Positions 40,039 through 48,354 of a stretch of DNA of 64,000 nt are shown here, piece after piece (the stretch's first letter is position 1; each line of letters opens with the position of its first letter). The position numbers and the translations under genes were made by a program. Source of the DNA: Bradyrhizobium genosp. L (lineage in GTDB: Bacteria; Pseudomonadota; Alphaproteobacteria; Rhizobiales; Xanthobacteraceae); assembly GCF_015624485.1 (NCBI RefSeq), contig NZ_CP061378.1, forward strand, positions 1,054,001-1,118,000, written 5' to 3'. The notes below the pieces were generated by a model. That model was given only the letters and a program-made list of their open reading frames with translations. It had not been told where the DNA came from and did no database searches.

Positions 40039-40656
40039 CCGGACGTTCCTGCCAGCGGCGCATCGCTCGTGGGCACTTGAGACGTCCGCGCCCAACGCGA
40101 GGCAACTCCGCCTTTCACATGGCGGTTGGGTGGGAAGTTCTTACGTGATGATCACGCGACCATTGGATGTTTTGATGCGTTGGGTCGCCATTTTTAAGAG
40201 AATGTTTCTTTTTCCCTGTCGAGGTTGACAGTTTTATCTTGTGCTCCATAGGAATGCCCGGTTGCAGGTGCCATCCCGCCCCAACGGGTCGCGGTCTCAA
40301 GAACGTCGCAACGAATTGGTGAAACGACCGTGAACAAAGCGTGACGGAAACGCCTATTGCTATCAGTGAAATCAATAGCTTAGAGGATGGCCACTGCGTT
40401 CGAAAGGCGGGGGGCTCGGTCAGATCGCAACTTGAACCGAATGTCGGTATCGGTGGTTGCGCCTCGGCGATTTGACCTACAATTTGAATTCTGATGAGGG
40501 CACCGCGCGCCTTACGGTACGATTGGCATCCCGCTCTCGATCTTCCGCAACAGAGGTCGTTTTTGCGTCCGGCAGCGCGGGCCTTTCAACATTCCACTTT
40601 GTGAGCCCAAGGCTGCACTTCCGCCGAGAGGCGCAACCAAGCCTGAAGACAGTGAT
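40039..40656. other. 618-base intergenic region between the chemoreceptor and integrase genes
   Basis: No gene is supported. The composition is lower in GC than the backbone, with T-rich patches near 40190-40240. Short open frames have no ribosome-binding sites or protein-like composition. It separates the catabolic cargo from the integrase and may contain island debris. Confidence 0.5.
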
Positions 40657-42027
40657 TCAGGTTTGCGTGTCGCGCTTTATCGGCGTCACCTTCTTGGGAT
40701 CGAGCCAGTCGTCGATCCGATCAGCCCAATGCTGCATCAGCTTCGTACGCGAGCCGATCAGCGCGAGCGGTCCGTGCCTTTTGTACAGACCTTCCACGGT
40801 GGAGTTATCTAGATGCGCAAGCTGCAACTCGACGACATCGCCATCCCATGCCTTGGCGTCCTTGATCTCTTCGTGGTGAGACAAGGTCGAAAAGGTGGTC
40901 CGGAATCCGTGGGCACAATGATCAGTCTTCGTGTCAATGCCAAGCAGCCGCAAGCGTTTGTTGAGCGTGTTGTTTGATAGCGGCGCATCCTTCGAGCAGG
41001 AAAACGCGTAGCGGCGATGGCCGGTCAGCTTCTGAACGCTGCGCAAGATTGCAAGTGCCTGCCTTGACAAGGGCACGACATGGTCCCAACCGGTCTTCAT
41101 CTTGGCGGCTGGAACAGTCCAGCGTTGTGTATTCCAATCGACCTCGCTCCACTCCATTTCATTGACCATGCCAGGGCGGGGAATGGTCAGTGCATCGAAG
41201 CGCAAGGCAAGGCCAACAACGTCTCCAAACCTCGCTCTCGTCCACGGTGCGCTAATGAGCTTGAAGACGCGCGTCACATCACGTGGTTCGGTGACACCGG
41301 GACGCGGGGTCGAAATGTTGGCAATCATCTGCCCATTCAGGTTACGGAATGGATTGTAGCCATCGCCTTCAACATCGGCATAATCGCAGATTTGCTCCCC
41401 GATGCTGCGCACGCGGTCGCGGGTTTCCAGCTTTCCCTCGGCTTCATATGAACGCATGAAAGCGAGCACGTCCGGACGCTTGATGTCCTGTCTGCTGAGT
41501 TTACCGAAGCGCGCCTTGACGTAGCCGACGCGCAGTTCGAGCACCTCGATGGTCTTGGGGTCCCGCACCGCGACGATCCTGCCGCGTTTGACTTTCTCGA
41601 CCTTCTTCTTCGCCAGCCACTCATCGGCCCATTGCCCGAAAGGCCGGGCGGCGGCCTGCCTGTGCTTGTCGAGCTGCTTCTCGATGCTCGGGTCTTTGCC
41701 TTCCTTGAGCAGGTCTTTGGCCTTGTCGCGCTCGCGCCGCGCGTCTGCGAGCGAGAACGTGCCATCCTTGCCGTTGCCGTAGGGGCCGATGGAGTAGGTT
41801 TTCTGCCGGCCGTGCAAACGGTAGTCCATCCGCCAGAGCTTGGAGGCAGCGTTGCCAGGCCTGCTCACGTCCGGCGTGACGAATAGATAGAGCCAGCCGC
41901 CGGTCACGTCGGAAATCTTGGCGGGTCTCCACGCGCCATTGTCGAATTTCGGTCGGGCGGCGCGGCAATCGACGTCGGTCCTGATCTGCTTGGGGTTGGC
42001 GCACGCGCCGTCGTTCTTGCCGGCCAT
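40657..42027 (-). CDS. tyrosine-type site-specific integrase (DUF4102 N-terminal domain)
   Basis: This is 456 residues from the ATG at 42027; a reading from 42177 would add an unconvincing hydrophobic leader. The N-terminal half has the arm-binding DUF4102 pattern (WRMDYRLHGRQKTYSIGPYG, LADARRERDKAKDLLKEGKD). The catalytic half has RPGMVNEMEWSEVDW (first Arg), VPLSRQALAIL, HGFRTTFSTL (His-x-x-Arg), LAHLD and a C-terminal Tyr in VEGLYKRHG. Such integrases insert islands at tRNA 3' ends. It reads leftward from just beyond the 3' end of tRNA-Leu, the standard arrangement. No truncation is seen, so it may be active. Confidence 0.9.
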   Translation of the reverse strand: MAGKNDGACANPKQIRTDVDCRAARPKFDNGAWRPAKISDVTGGWLYLFVTPDVSRPGNAASKLWRMDYRLHGRQKTYSIGPYGNGKDGTFSLADARRERDKAKDLLKEGKDPSIEKQLDKHRQAAARPFGQWADEWLAKKKVEKVKRGRIVAVRDPKTIEVLELRVGYVKARFGKLSRQDIKRPDVLAFMRSYEAEGKLETRDRVRSIGEQICDYADVEGDGYNPFRNLNGQMIANISTPRPGVTEPRDVTRVFKLISAPWTRARFGDVVGLALRFDALTIPRPGMVNEMEWSEVDWNTQRWTVPAAKMKTGWDHVVPLSRQALAILRSVQKLTGHRRYAFSCSKDAPLSNNTLNKRLRLLGIDTKTDHCAHGFRTTFSTLSHHEEIKDAKAWDGDVVELQLAHLDNSTVEGLYKRHGPLALIGSRTKLMQHWADRIDDWLDPKKVTPIKRDTQT

Positions 42028-42238
42028 CTGCTCAATTCCTTCGTTCGGAAAAGCGAAGGTCACCGTGAACGTTTGTTCTCCCGATACCAGCAAAAATACC
42101 AGCAAATCCGGCGGCTGAGATCGGACGAGAACAAACGGTGACGAACACCGATGTACGCGCAAGAGCCTATTTTTCAAGGGCTTCCGAGCACTGTACGGAC
42201 GGTTGCGAACGATTTGGAACGGGCTTGAACAGCCTAGT

Positions 42239-42323
42239 TGGTGCCCCTGGCCGGAATCGAACCAGCACTCCTTGCGGAACTCGATTTTGAGTCGAGCGCG
42301 TCTACCAGTTCCGCCACAGGGGC
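42239..42323 (-). tRNA. tRNA-Leu (anticodon CAA)
   Basis: On the minus strand the 85-base sequence starts GCCCCTGTGGCGGAACTGG and ends CAGGGGC-A-CCA, with a 7-bp acceptor stem. The anticodon arm CTCGACTCAAAATCGAG carries CAA, a long variable arm fits leucine, and GGTTCGATTCC is the T arm. CCA is encoded. Its 3' end faces the integrase gene, making it the probable attachment site of the island to the left. A second copy of the 3' end was not noticed in the window. Confidence 0.95.
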
Positions 42324-42515
42324 CTTCGTGGCCCGGGCCAGCGAAAATGGCCGAGGTTGCGAAGCGCGGCGGACTATAGCGGCCGGTCCGTCACGGTCAA
42401 CCCGCGCGGAAGTGATTGTCCCGCGCCTCGACAGCGGTATTTTCGCGCGATACGACCCGCTTCGAGCTCGGAATAAGACGATGGCCGTTCCGATCATGTG
42501 CGCAGGAGGATCACC

Positions 42516-43052
42516 GTGACCGTTGCCGCCGCCCAGCCGTCGCATGTCCACACGGCCGGCAGCCCCGCGCTGACCGCGTCAGCGGCGGTTGCCGTGATCG
42601 CAGCCGCGACGCTCGCCGGCGCCTGGTTCTTCCAGCTGGTGCTGGAGATCCTGCCCTGTCCGCTCTGCCTCGAGCAGCGCTATGCCTATTATCTCGCGGT
42701 CCCGCTCGGCGCCGTGGTGGCGTTGGCGGCCGCCCGCGGCGCGCCGCGCCCGGTGCTGCTCGCGGGGCTTGCGCTGCTCGGCCTCGCCGCGCTCGCCAAT
42801 GCCGGGCTCGGGACCTACCACGCCGGTGTCGAATGGGGGTTCTGGCCGGGGCCGACCGATTGCACCGGTCCGATGGTGGATTTCGGCAAGGCCGGTTCGC
42901 TCTTGGATCAGCTCGACAAGGTCAAGGTGGTCCGCTGCGACGAGGTGCAGTTTCGCTTCCTCGGCATCTCGCTCGCCGGCTACAACGTGCTGATCTCGCT
43001 CGTGATGGCCGCGATCGCGGCGTGGGGCGTGGTGAAGACCGCGAGGGCGTGA
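42516..43052 (+). CDS. dsbB: disulfide bond formation protein B
   Basis: The protein is 178 residues from GTG 42516, which has AGGAGG six bases upstream; a GTG at 42498 gives a longer form. It has four membrane helices, the quinone-side redox pair ILPCPLCLEQRYAYY, and a second periplasmic loop with cysteines in GPTDCTGPM and VRCDEVQF. It reoxidises DsbA with ubiquinone in the inner membrane. It is the first backbone gene to the right of the tRNA. A DsbA-like protein is encoded at 49175. Confidence 0.9.
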   Translation: MTVAAAQPSHVHTAGSPALTASAAVAVIAAATLAGAWFFQLVLEILPCPLCLEQRYAYYLAVPLGAVVALAAARGAPRPVLLAGLALLGLAALANAGLGTYHAGVEWGFWPGPTDCTGPMVDFGKAGSLLDQLDKVKVVRCDEVQFRFLGISLAGYNVLISLVMAAIAAWGVVKTARA

Positions 43053-43068
43053 CCCCTGATCGTCGACG

Positions 43069-44154
43069 TCAATCGTCGACGTCGTCCTGCGGCCGTCCGA
43101 ACAGATGGATGATGCCCGGCGTCGAGACCGTGACGAAGACGAAGCGCGAGAGATGATGCGCGCCGACGAAGATCGGGTCGATGTGCAGGGTCAGCGCCAG
43201 CGCCAGCATGGCGTCCATCGCGCCGGGCGCGAAGGCGACCACGACGTCGGCCAGCCGCACGCTGGTCGTGAGGCCGATCACCCCGACGAAGGCGGCCGAG
43301 ATCAGGATCGCGATCGCGAACGAGCCGAGCCCGGCATTGATGTGGCTGAGCAGGGTCGAGGTCTTCATCCGCGCGAATCGGGTGCCGATCAGCGCGCCGA
43401 TGCCGACCAGCGCCACGTTACGGACCCAGGGTGGCAGGCCGCCATCGACCCAGCCCGCGCCGTGCAGCAGGCTCGAGGCAAGCATCGCGCCGAACATCCA
43501 GCTCGCCGGAAATTTCACCCAGCGCAGCAACAGCGAGGCGGCGATCGACGCGCCGATCAAGGCGGCGAGGCCAAGCGGCGTGGCGGCCGTCGTCAGTTGC
43601 GGCAGCGGTGCGGCATGCGTCATGCCGGTCAGCGCCAGCACCAGCGGCAGGGCCGCGGTCAGGATGATCACGCGGATGGTCTGCACCACCGCGATCGCCG
43701 CGACGTCGGCGCCCTTCTCGGCGGCCAGGATGGTGATCTGCGATAGCGCGCCGGGGCTGCCGGCGAGGAAGGCCGAGGTCTGGTCCCAGCCGTGGACGCG
43801 CTGCAGATAGTAGCTCGAGCCGAAGGTCGAGCAGAAGGTGGCGAGCGCCAGCAGGGCGATCGTGATCGGATAGGAGCTCATATGCTGAAGCAATTGCTGC
43901 GACATCAGCGAGCCCAGCGAGATGCCGAGCAGCAGCAGCACCGATTGCGTCAGCACCGGCGGCACCGCCAGCGGCCGGCCCGCGAGCGCTGCGATTGCGA
44001 CCGCGGCCATCGCACCCGAGATCAGGCCGCCCGGCAACTCCGCCCACAGAAACAGCAGGCCGCCGGCGGCGCCGATGACTGATGTCTCGAGCCCGTTCAG
44101 GACTTTGCTGCGGTCGGGAATGGCCGGTGCCATCGAAGCGCGGATCGGGGTCAC
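43069..44154 (-). CDS. AbrB-family membrane protein (misnamed regulator)
   Basis: This 361-residue protein is made of about ten hydrophobic segments in two repeated halves, typical of the Pfam AbrB family of integral membrane proteins (ETSVIGAAGGLLFLWAELPG, AFLAGSPGALSQI, repeated later as VVAFAPGAMDAMLALAL). Despite the name it is unrelated to the AbrB DNA-binding fold. Its function is uncertain. It is convergent with dsbB, with a 16-base gap. Confidence 0.88.
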   Translation of the reverse strand: MTPIRASMAPAIPDRSKVLNGLETSVIGAAGGLLFLWAELPGGLISGAMAAVAIAALAGRPLAVPPVLTQSVLLLLGISLGSLMSQQLLQHMSSYPITIALLALATFCSTFGSSYYLQRVHGWDQTSAFLAGSPGALSQITILAAEKGADVAAIAVVQTIRVIILTAALPLVLALTGMTHAAPLPQLTTAATPLGLAALIGASIAASLLLRWVKFPASWMFGAMLASSLLHGAGWVDGGLPPWVRNVALVGIGALIGTRFARMKTSTLLSHINAGLGSFAIAILISAAFVGVIGLTTSVRLADVVVAFAPGAMDAMLALALTLHIDPIFVGAHHLSRFVFVTVSTPGIIHLFGRPQDDVDD

Positions 44155-44256
44155 GCCGCCTTATGGCAAATTCGCACCCGCGGGACAATTGCATCTCGCG
44201 ATTGCAGCAATGCGCGCCGGCACTCGGCCGGCGCACAATGTTTCGCATCCCCGCCT

Positions 44257-44344
44257 CGTCATGCCCGGGCTTGACCCGGGCATCCACGTCCTGGCTTTCG
44301 CGTCGAGGAAGACGTGGATGGCCGGGACAAGCCCGGCCATGACG
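44257..44344. repeat. intergenic inverted repeat (34-base arms)
   Basis: Imperfect arms 44257-44290 and 44311-44344 start CGTCATGCCCGGGCTTG and end CAAGCCCGGCCATGACG, around a 20-base spacer. Each arm has its own small palindrome. This is one of the dispersed palindromic elements common between genes in Bradyrhizobium. Confidence 0.85.
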
Positions 44345-44392
44345 GTGCTAGAGGTCGGCGGGAAGGGCGAAGGACGTCAATGTGTCCGAGTA

Positions 44393-44668
44393 TTACTTCG
44401 CAGCCGGGGCGGCGCCGCCGCTCATCTTTCCCTTCTTGCATTCGGAGCGGAATTTCTTGCGCTCCTTGCCGTGCAGGCCCTTGGCGTCGGCTTCCTTCGA
44501 GCACTCGATCGACTCGGCGCTGTGCGGCTTCTTGTCCGCCGGCGCCTTGGTCGCGGCCGCCGGGGCGGCGTCCTTGGCGGCGGGCGCCGTGGTTTGCGCG
44601 AAGGCTCCGCCCATCAGCAGGAAGGAGGCAACGGCGGTTGCGGTCGCAAGTGAGGAAATCTTCGTCAT
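44393..44668 (-). CDS. PsiF-repeat-like small secreted protein
   Basis: The 91-residue protein has a signal peptide (MTKISSLATATAVASFLLMG ending GAFA), an Ala/Pro/Lys-rich spacer and one cysteine module ECSKEADAKGLHGKERKKFR followed by SECKKG, as in PsiF repeats. AGGTG precedes the ATG. It is periplasmic or secreted; function unknown. A divergent gene at 44846 encodes a protein with related cysteine modules. Confidence 0.75.
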   Translation of the reverse strand: MTKISSLATATAVASFLLMGGAFAQTTAPAAKDAAPAAATKAPADKKPHSAESIECSKEADAKGLHGKERKKFRSECKKGKMSGGAAPAAK

Positions 44669-44845
44669 GGTGCACCTCGTAGGGAAGGGAGCGGAACCGT
44701 TGCGCGGCGATGCTGAACCGTGGATGAACATGCGGCACTCCACCCGCCACAATATTTTGACAGGACAGCACGCCCGCGCGTTGTCGCAAGTGCGGGTTGC
44801 GCTAGGATAATGATCTTACGCCATTTCCCCCAAGGGAGACCAAGG

Positions 44846-45337
44846 ATGACGATCCAGACCAGATTGTTCTGCGCAGTTGCGCTGTCGGGCTTTGCAGCCA
44901 TTGCGCTGAGCGCGCCGGCGCAGGCCCTGACCTCACAGGAGTGCAGCGCCAAGTATCAGGCCGCCAAGTCGGCCGGCACCCTGAACGGCCAGAAGTGGAA
45001 TGATTTCCGCAAGGCGCAATGCGGCGCCGACGCCACCCCGGCCGCTGCACCCGCTGCGCCGCCGCCCGCTGCCGCCGCACCCGCCCCGGCTGCGCCGAAG
45101 GAGGCCAAGCAGGCGCCGGCACCGGCTCCGATGGCGCCGGCCGCCACCGGCAACGCCGTATTCCCGAACGCGGTCGATCCCAAATACGCCCAGGAATCCG
45201 CCGGCAAGCAGCGCATGCATACCTGCGACGACCAGTACAAGGCCAACAAGGCCACCGGCGGCAATGGCGGCCTGAAGTGGATCCAGAAGGGCGGCGGTTA
45301 CTGGAGCGAATGCAACAAGCACCTGAAGGGCGCCTGA
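44846..45337 (+). CDS. secreted protein with two cysteine modules and a Pro/Ala linker
   Basis: The 163-residue protein has a signal peptide (residues 1-27, ending APAQA) and a first module ECSAKYQAAKSAGTLNGQKW with NDFRKAQCG. A long Pro/Ala-rich linker at about residues 60-105 follows, then a second module THE form CDDQYKANKATGGNGGLKW with a later YWSECNKHLKG. Each module has two cysteines about 25 residues apart with a Trp between, like the PsiF repeat of the divergent neighbour. Function unknown; a periplasmic binding or structural role is possible. A strong terminator follows at 45361. Confidence 0.78.
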   Translation: MTIQTRLFCAVALSGFAAIALSAPAQALTSQECSAKYQAAKSAGTLNGQKWNDFRKAQCGADATPAAAPAAPPPAAAAPAPAAPKEAKQAPAPAPMAPAATGNAVFPNAVDPKYAQESAGKQRMHTCDDQYKANKATGGNGGLKWIQKGGGYWSECNKHLKGA

Positions 45338-45360
45338 GCCCCTCGACGTGAATTTCCCGA

Positions 45361-45387
45361 GCGGCCGGCGCTGAGCCGGCCGCTTTT
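45361..45387 (+). terminator. intrinsic terminator
   Basis: A perfect 9-bp stem GCGGCCGGC/GCCGGCCGC with a 5-base loop is followed by TTTT. It ends the secreted-protein gene and abuts the TetR gene stop from the other side. Confidence 0.85.
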
Positions 45388-45957
45388 CTATTGGCTCTCC
45401 GCGATCAGCTTGTCCGCCGACTGCGACAGCAGTTGCGCGCGCTTGCGCGGGCCGCGGTCGGGAAACAGCAGGCTCTGGCCGAACAGGAAGCCGTAGAACA
45501 GGAACGCCTGCGCATCCGCTTGCTCGGCCGACAGCCCGGTGGCGCGGTAGAGCTGGCCGACATTTTTCAGCCGCGCGGCGTCGACGCCGGCGACGGCGCC
45601 CGCCGCCGCCTCATCGCCGCGCGCCCACTGCCGGATCGCAAGCTCGATCGCCATCGCCTCGGCATTCATGCGTTCGGTGTACAGCGTGATGATCGCCCGT
45701 AGCCGCTCGCGCGCGGTCGCGCCGTCGAGCGCCGTCTGCTTCTCGATCGCGGCAATGCGGCCGTCGCGCCAGCGCGTCAGCATCGCCTCCAGCAGCGCGG
45801 CGCGATCGCGGAAGCGGCGGTAGAAGCCGCCCTTGGTGACGCCGAGATTCTTCGCCAGCACCTCGACCCGCACGCCGTCGATGCCGGAATGCGCGAGCTC
45901 GGCAAAGCCGGCCGCGACCCAGACGTCACCCTTGCTCTCGGTCATCCAGTCTTTCAT
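45388..45957 (-). CDS. TetR family transcriptional regulator
   Basis: The protein is 189 residues from 45957; an ATG at 45945 would shorten it by four. The N-terminal helix-turn-helix is VRVEVLAKNLGVTKGGFYRR, followed by FRDRAALLEAML. The rest is a helical ligand-binding domain with a C-terminal FLFYGFLFGQSLLFPDRGPR. It is divergent from two thioesterase-fold genes, and a pair of palindromic operators lies in the gap, so it most likely represses both itself and those genes. The ligand may be an acyl-CoA or fatty acid, which is inference. Confidence 0.9.
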   Translation of the reverse strand: MKDWMTESKGDVWVAAGFAELAHSGIDGVRVEVLAKNLGVTKGGFYRRFRDRAALLEAMLTRWRDGRIAAIEKQTALDGATARERLRAIITLYTERMNAEAMAIELAIRQWARGDEAAAGAVAGVDAARLKNVGQLYRATGLSAEQADAQAFLFYGFLFGQSLLFPDRGPRKRAQLLSQSADKLIAESQ

Positions 45958-45966
45958 GCACCCTCG

Positions 45967-46016
45967 ATACGGTACCGTATTGCTAGCCTGCTTGCCTGGT
46001 GATACGCTACCGTATC
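45967..46016. promoter_or_regulatory. paired TetR operators
   Basis: ATACGGTACCGTAT (45967-45980) is a perfect 14-base palindrome. GATACGCTACCGTATC (46001-46016) is a near copy with one broken central pair. They occupy the gap between the divergent TetR and thioesterase genes, with centres about 35 bases apart, the usual layout for an autoregulated TetR locus. Confidence 0.8.
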
Positions 46017-46052
46017 GCAAATGAAAATCAGACGAGAAACAGGAGCGGCACG

Positions 46053-46484
46053 ATGGAGGAGGCGACCTATCGCGGCACGGTCTACCCCTGGCATTGCGAC
46101 CACATCGGCCACATGAACGTGATGTGGTATGTCGGCAAGTTCGACGAGGCGAGTTGGAACATGTTCGCGCGCCTCGGGCTGACGCCAAGCTATCTGCGCG
46201 AGTCCGGCCGCGGCATGGCCGCCGTGCAGCAGAACATCTCCTACAAGCGCGAGCTGTTGGCCGGTGACCTCGTCGAGGTCAGGAGCAGCCTTGCCGAATT
46301 TCGCGACAAGTCGATCCGCGTCCTGCATGAGATGCGCAATGCGGAGACCGGCGACCTCGCCGCGACCTGCGAGATCACGGCCGTGCATATCGACCGCGCC
46401 GCGCGCAAATCGACGCCGTTCGCGCCGGCGATCCGCTACGCGGCGATGCCGCACCTCGTGCCTGCCGAACCCGCAACCGTGTGA
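46053..46484 (+). CDS. acyl-CoA thioesterase (4HBT hot-dog fold)
   Basis: The 143-residue protein has the 4-hydroxybenzoyl-CoA thioesterase pattern: YRGTVYPWHCDHIGHMNVMW at residues 5-24 with the catalytic Asp region, YVGKFDEASW, and VQQNISYKRELLAGDLVEVR. It hydrolyses an acyl-CoA thioester. It lies just right of the TetR operators and overlaps the next thioesterase gene by four bases (GTGA), so the two form an operon. Confidence 0.88.
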   Translation: MEEATYRGTVYPWHCDHIGHMNVMWYVGKFDEASWNMFARLGLTPSYLRESGRGMAAVQQNISYKRELLAGDLVEVRSSLAEFRDKSIRVLHEMRNAETGDLAATCEITAVHIDRAARKSTPFAPAIRYAAMPHLVPAEPATV

Positions 46485-46933
46485 CCGCCATGCCCCGTTT
46501 CGAGCCGAAGAATCCCGATTACCGCGCCGCTGCGAACGCAATGTTCGAGCGCCAGCGCGCGATGCAGACGTTCGGCGTCTCGGTCGCGCGGATGGAGCCG
46601 GGCGAGGCCGATCTCGCGATGCCCTATGCGGCCGAGTTCTGCCAGCAGCACGGCTTCGTCCATGCCGGCGTCATCACCGCGGGCCTCGATAACGCCTGCG
46701 GCATGGCCGCCTTCACGCTGATGCCTGAACGCACCGACATCCTCACCGTGGAGTTCAAGACCAATCTGCTGGCGCCGGCCAAGGGCGAGCGTTTCGTGTT
46801 CCGCGCCGTCGTGGTCAAGCCCGGCCGCACGCTGACCGTCTGCGACGCCCAGGCCTTTGCTGTGCAGGACGGCGCGGAGACGCTGGTCGCCACCATGACC
46901 GGCACGCTGATGGCGCTGCAGCGGCGGGAGTAG
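46481..46933 (+). CDS. PaaI-family thioesterase
   Basis: This 150-residue hot-dog-fold protein starts at GTG 46481 overlapping the previous gene; an ATG at 46490 is also available. It shows the PaaI pattern FCQQHGFVHAGVITAGLDNA, then TVEFKTNLLAPAKGERFVFR. It is a second thioesterase of the same operon. Paired hot-dog thioesterases under a TetR protein suggest release of acids from CoA during acyl-CoA excess; the substrate is unknown. Confidence 0.87.
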   Translation: MTAMPRFEPKNPDYRAAANAMFERQRAMQTFGVSVARMEPGEADLAMPYAAEFCQQHGFVHAGVITAGLDNACGMAAFTLMPERTDILTVEFKTNLLAPAKGERFVFRAVVVKPGRTLTVCDAQAFAVQDGAETLVATMTGTLMALQRRE

Positions 46934-46956
46934 AAGAGGGGTACGCGCAACTCTAT

Positions 46957-47069
46957 CCCCGTCATCCTGAGGTGGCCGCTCCTTCAGCGGCCCTCGAAGG
47001 ATGAATCGGCCCGGCTGGTGGCCGTCGATCCTTCGAGGCTCGCTCCGCTCGCACCTCAGGATGACGGGG
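46957..47069. repeat. intergenic inverted repeat (18-base perfect outer arms)
   Basis: CCCCGTCATCCTGAGGTG at 46957-46974 is exactly inverted at 47052-47069, with further internal pairing around TCGAAGGAT. It is a dispersed palindromic element between convergent or successive genes, and it would form a long hairpin after the PaaI-type gene. Confidence 0.88.
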
Positions 47070-47157
47070 CTGGCGGCGGCGCGCCGATAGCGACGAGCAT
47101 TGACAAGCCTCACGCGCGCCGACCTGATAGGCGCATGCCCCACGCGCCCGCCTCATC

Positions 47158-47544
47158 ATGATCGCCAGCCTCAGCCTGATCCTGCTCTGCCAGCTCGTCG
47201 GCGAGGTCATCGTGCGCGCGCTTGCCGTGCCGGTGCCCGGCCCGGTGGTCGGGTTGGTCCTGCTGCTCGTCCTGTTGCTGGCGCGCGACCGCTTTCCGCT
47301 GCTGGCACGCGGGCCGCTCGGCAATGACGGCGTCGAGAGCGCCAGCCGCGGCATGCTGGCCAATCTCTCGCTGCTGTTCATCCCCGCCGGCGTCGGCGTG
47401 GTGCAGAAGCTCGATCTGATCGCCGCGCACGGCATCGCCATCGTCGCGGTGCTCGCGATCTCGGTCGTCATCACGCTATTGGTGACGGTCGCGACCTTCG
47501 CGGTGGTGAGCCGCGTGCTCGCGCGCCGGGACGAGACGCCGTGA
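47158..47544 (+). CDS. CidA/LrgA family membrane protein
   Basis: The 128-residue protein has four membrane helices and the LrgA/CidA pattern: LILLCQLVGEVIVRAL, VPVPGPVVGLVLLLVLLL, and ANLSLLFIPAGVGVV. LrgA/CidA proteins act with LrgB partners in export of small metabolites or in control of autolysis. The lrgB-like gene starts four bases before this stop. Confidence 0.9.
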   Translation: MIASLSLILLCQLVGEVIVRALAVPVPGPVVGLVLLLVLLLARDRFPLLARGPLGNDGVESASRGMLANLSLLFIPAGVGVVQKLDLIAAHGIAIVAVLAISVVITLLVTVATFAVVSRVLARRDETP

Positions 47545-48263
47545 GCGACAATCCGTTCTCGCTCTGGGTCTATCTCTCGCAGTCGCCGCTGCTCTGGCTG
47601 ACGGTGACGCTGTCGACCTATGCGGTCGCCGACGCGGTGTCGCTCAAGACCGAACGCCATCCGCTCGCCAATCCGGTGCTGCATTCGGTGTGGATCATCG
47701 GCATGTTCCTGCTCGCGACCAAAACCTCCTACACCACCTATTTTGCCGGGGCACAGTTCGTGCATTTCCTGCTCGGACCGGCAACGGTTGCGCTCGCGGT
47801 ACCGCTCTACGAGAACCGCAAGATGGTTGCGGCGGCGATCCTGCCGATGCTGATCGCGCTGGTGATCGGCTCACTCGCCGCGATCGTCTCGGTGGTGCTG
47901 CTGGCCGAGGCCTTCGGCCTGCCGCGCGACGTGGTGCTGTCGCTGGCGCCGAAGTCGGTTACCGCCGGTGTCGCGATGGGGATCAGCGAATCCCTGCACG
48001 CCGATCCGTCGTTGACCGCGGTGTCGGTGATCCTGACCGGCATCATGGGCGCCATCATCGTCACGCCGCTGATGAACCGGTTCGGCATCACCGATTTCCG
48101 CGCCCGCGGCTTTGCCGCCGGCATCGCCGCGCACGGCATCGGCACCGCCCGCGCCTTCCAGGTCGACGAGATCGCCGGTGTCTTCGCCGGCATCGCGATG
48201 GGCCTGAATGCGCTGGTCACCGCGCTGCTGGTGCCGCTCGCCGTGACATTTTTGGTGCGTTGA
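47541..48263 (+). CDS. LrgB family membrane protein
   Basis: This 240-residue protein has many membrane helices and family motifs FAGAQFVHFLLGPATVALAV, SLAPKSVTAGVAMGISE and AAHGIGTARAFQVDE. It starts at a GTG overlapping the CidA/LrgA gene. The plant homologue exports glycolate and some bacterial pairs handle pyruvate; the local substrate cannot be read. Confidence 0.92.
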   Translation: MSDNPFSLWVYLSQSPLLWLTVTLSTYAVADAVSLKTERHPLANPVLHSVWIIGMFLLATKTSYTTYFAGAQFVHFLLGPATVALAVPLYENRKMVAAAILPMLIALVIGSLAAIVSVVLLAEAFGLPRDVVLSLAPKSVTAGVAMGISESLHADPSLTAVSVILTGIMGAIIVTPLMNRFGITDFRARGFAAGIAAHGIGTARAFQVDEIAGVFAGIAMGLNALVTALLVPLAVTFLVR

Positions 48264-48354
48264 CGTCCAGTTGCAGTGCAGTTTTGTGCTGTGAGCATGG
48301 CATCCGGCAGCAAATTCTTCTAGGGTCGCGGCCTCAAACGCGAGTCTGTTCCCC

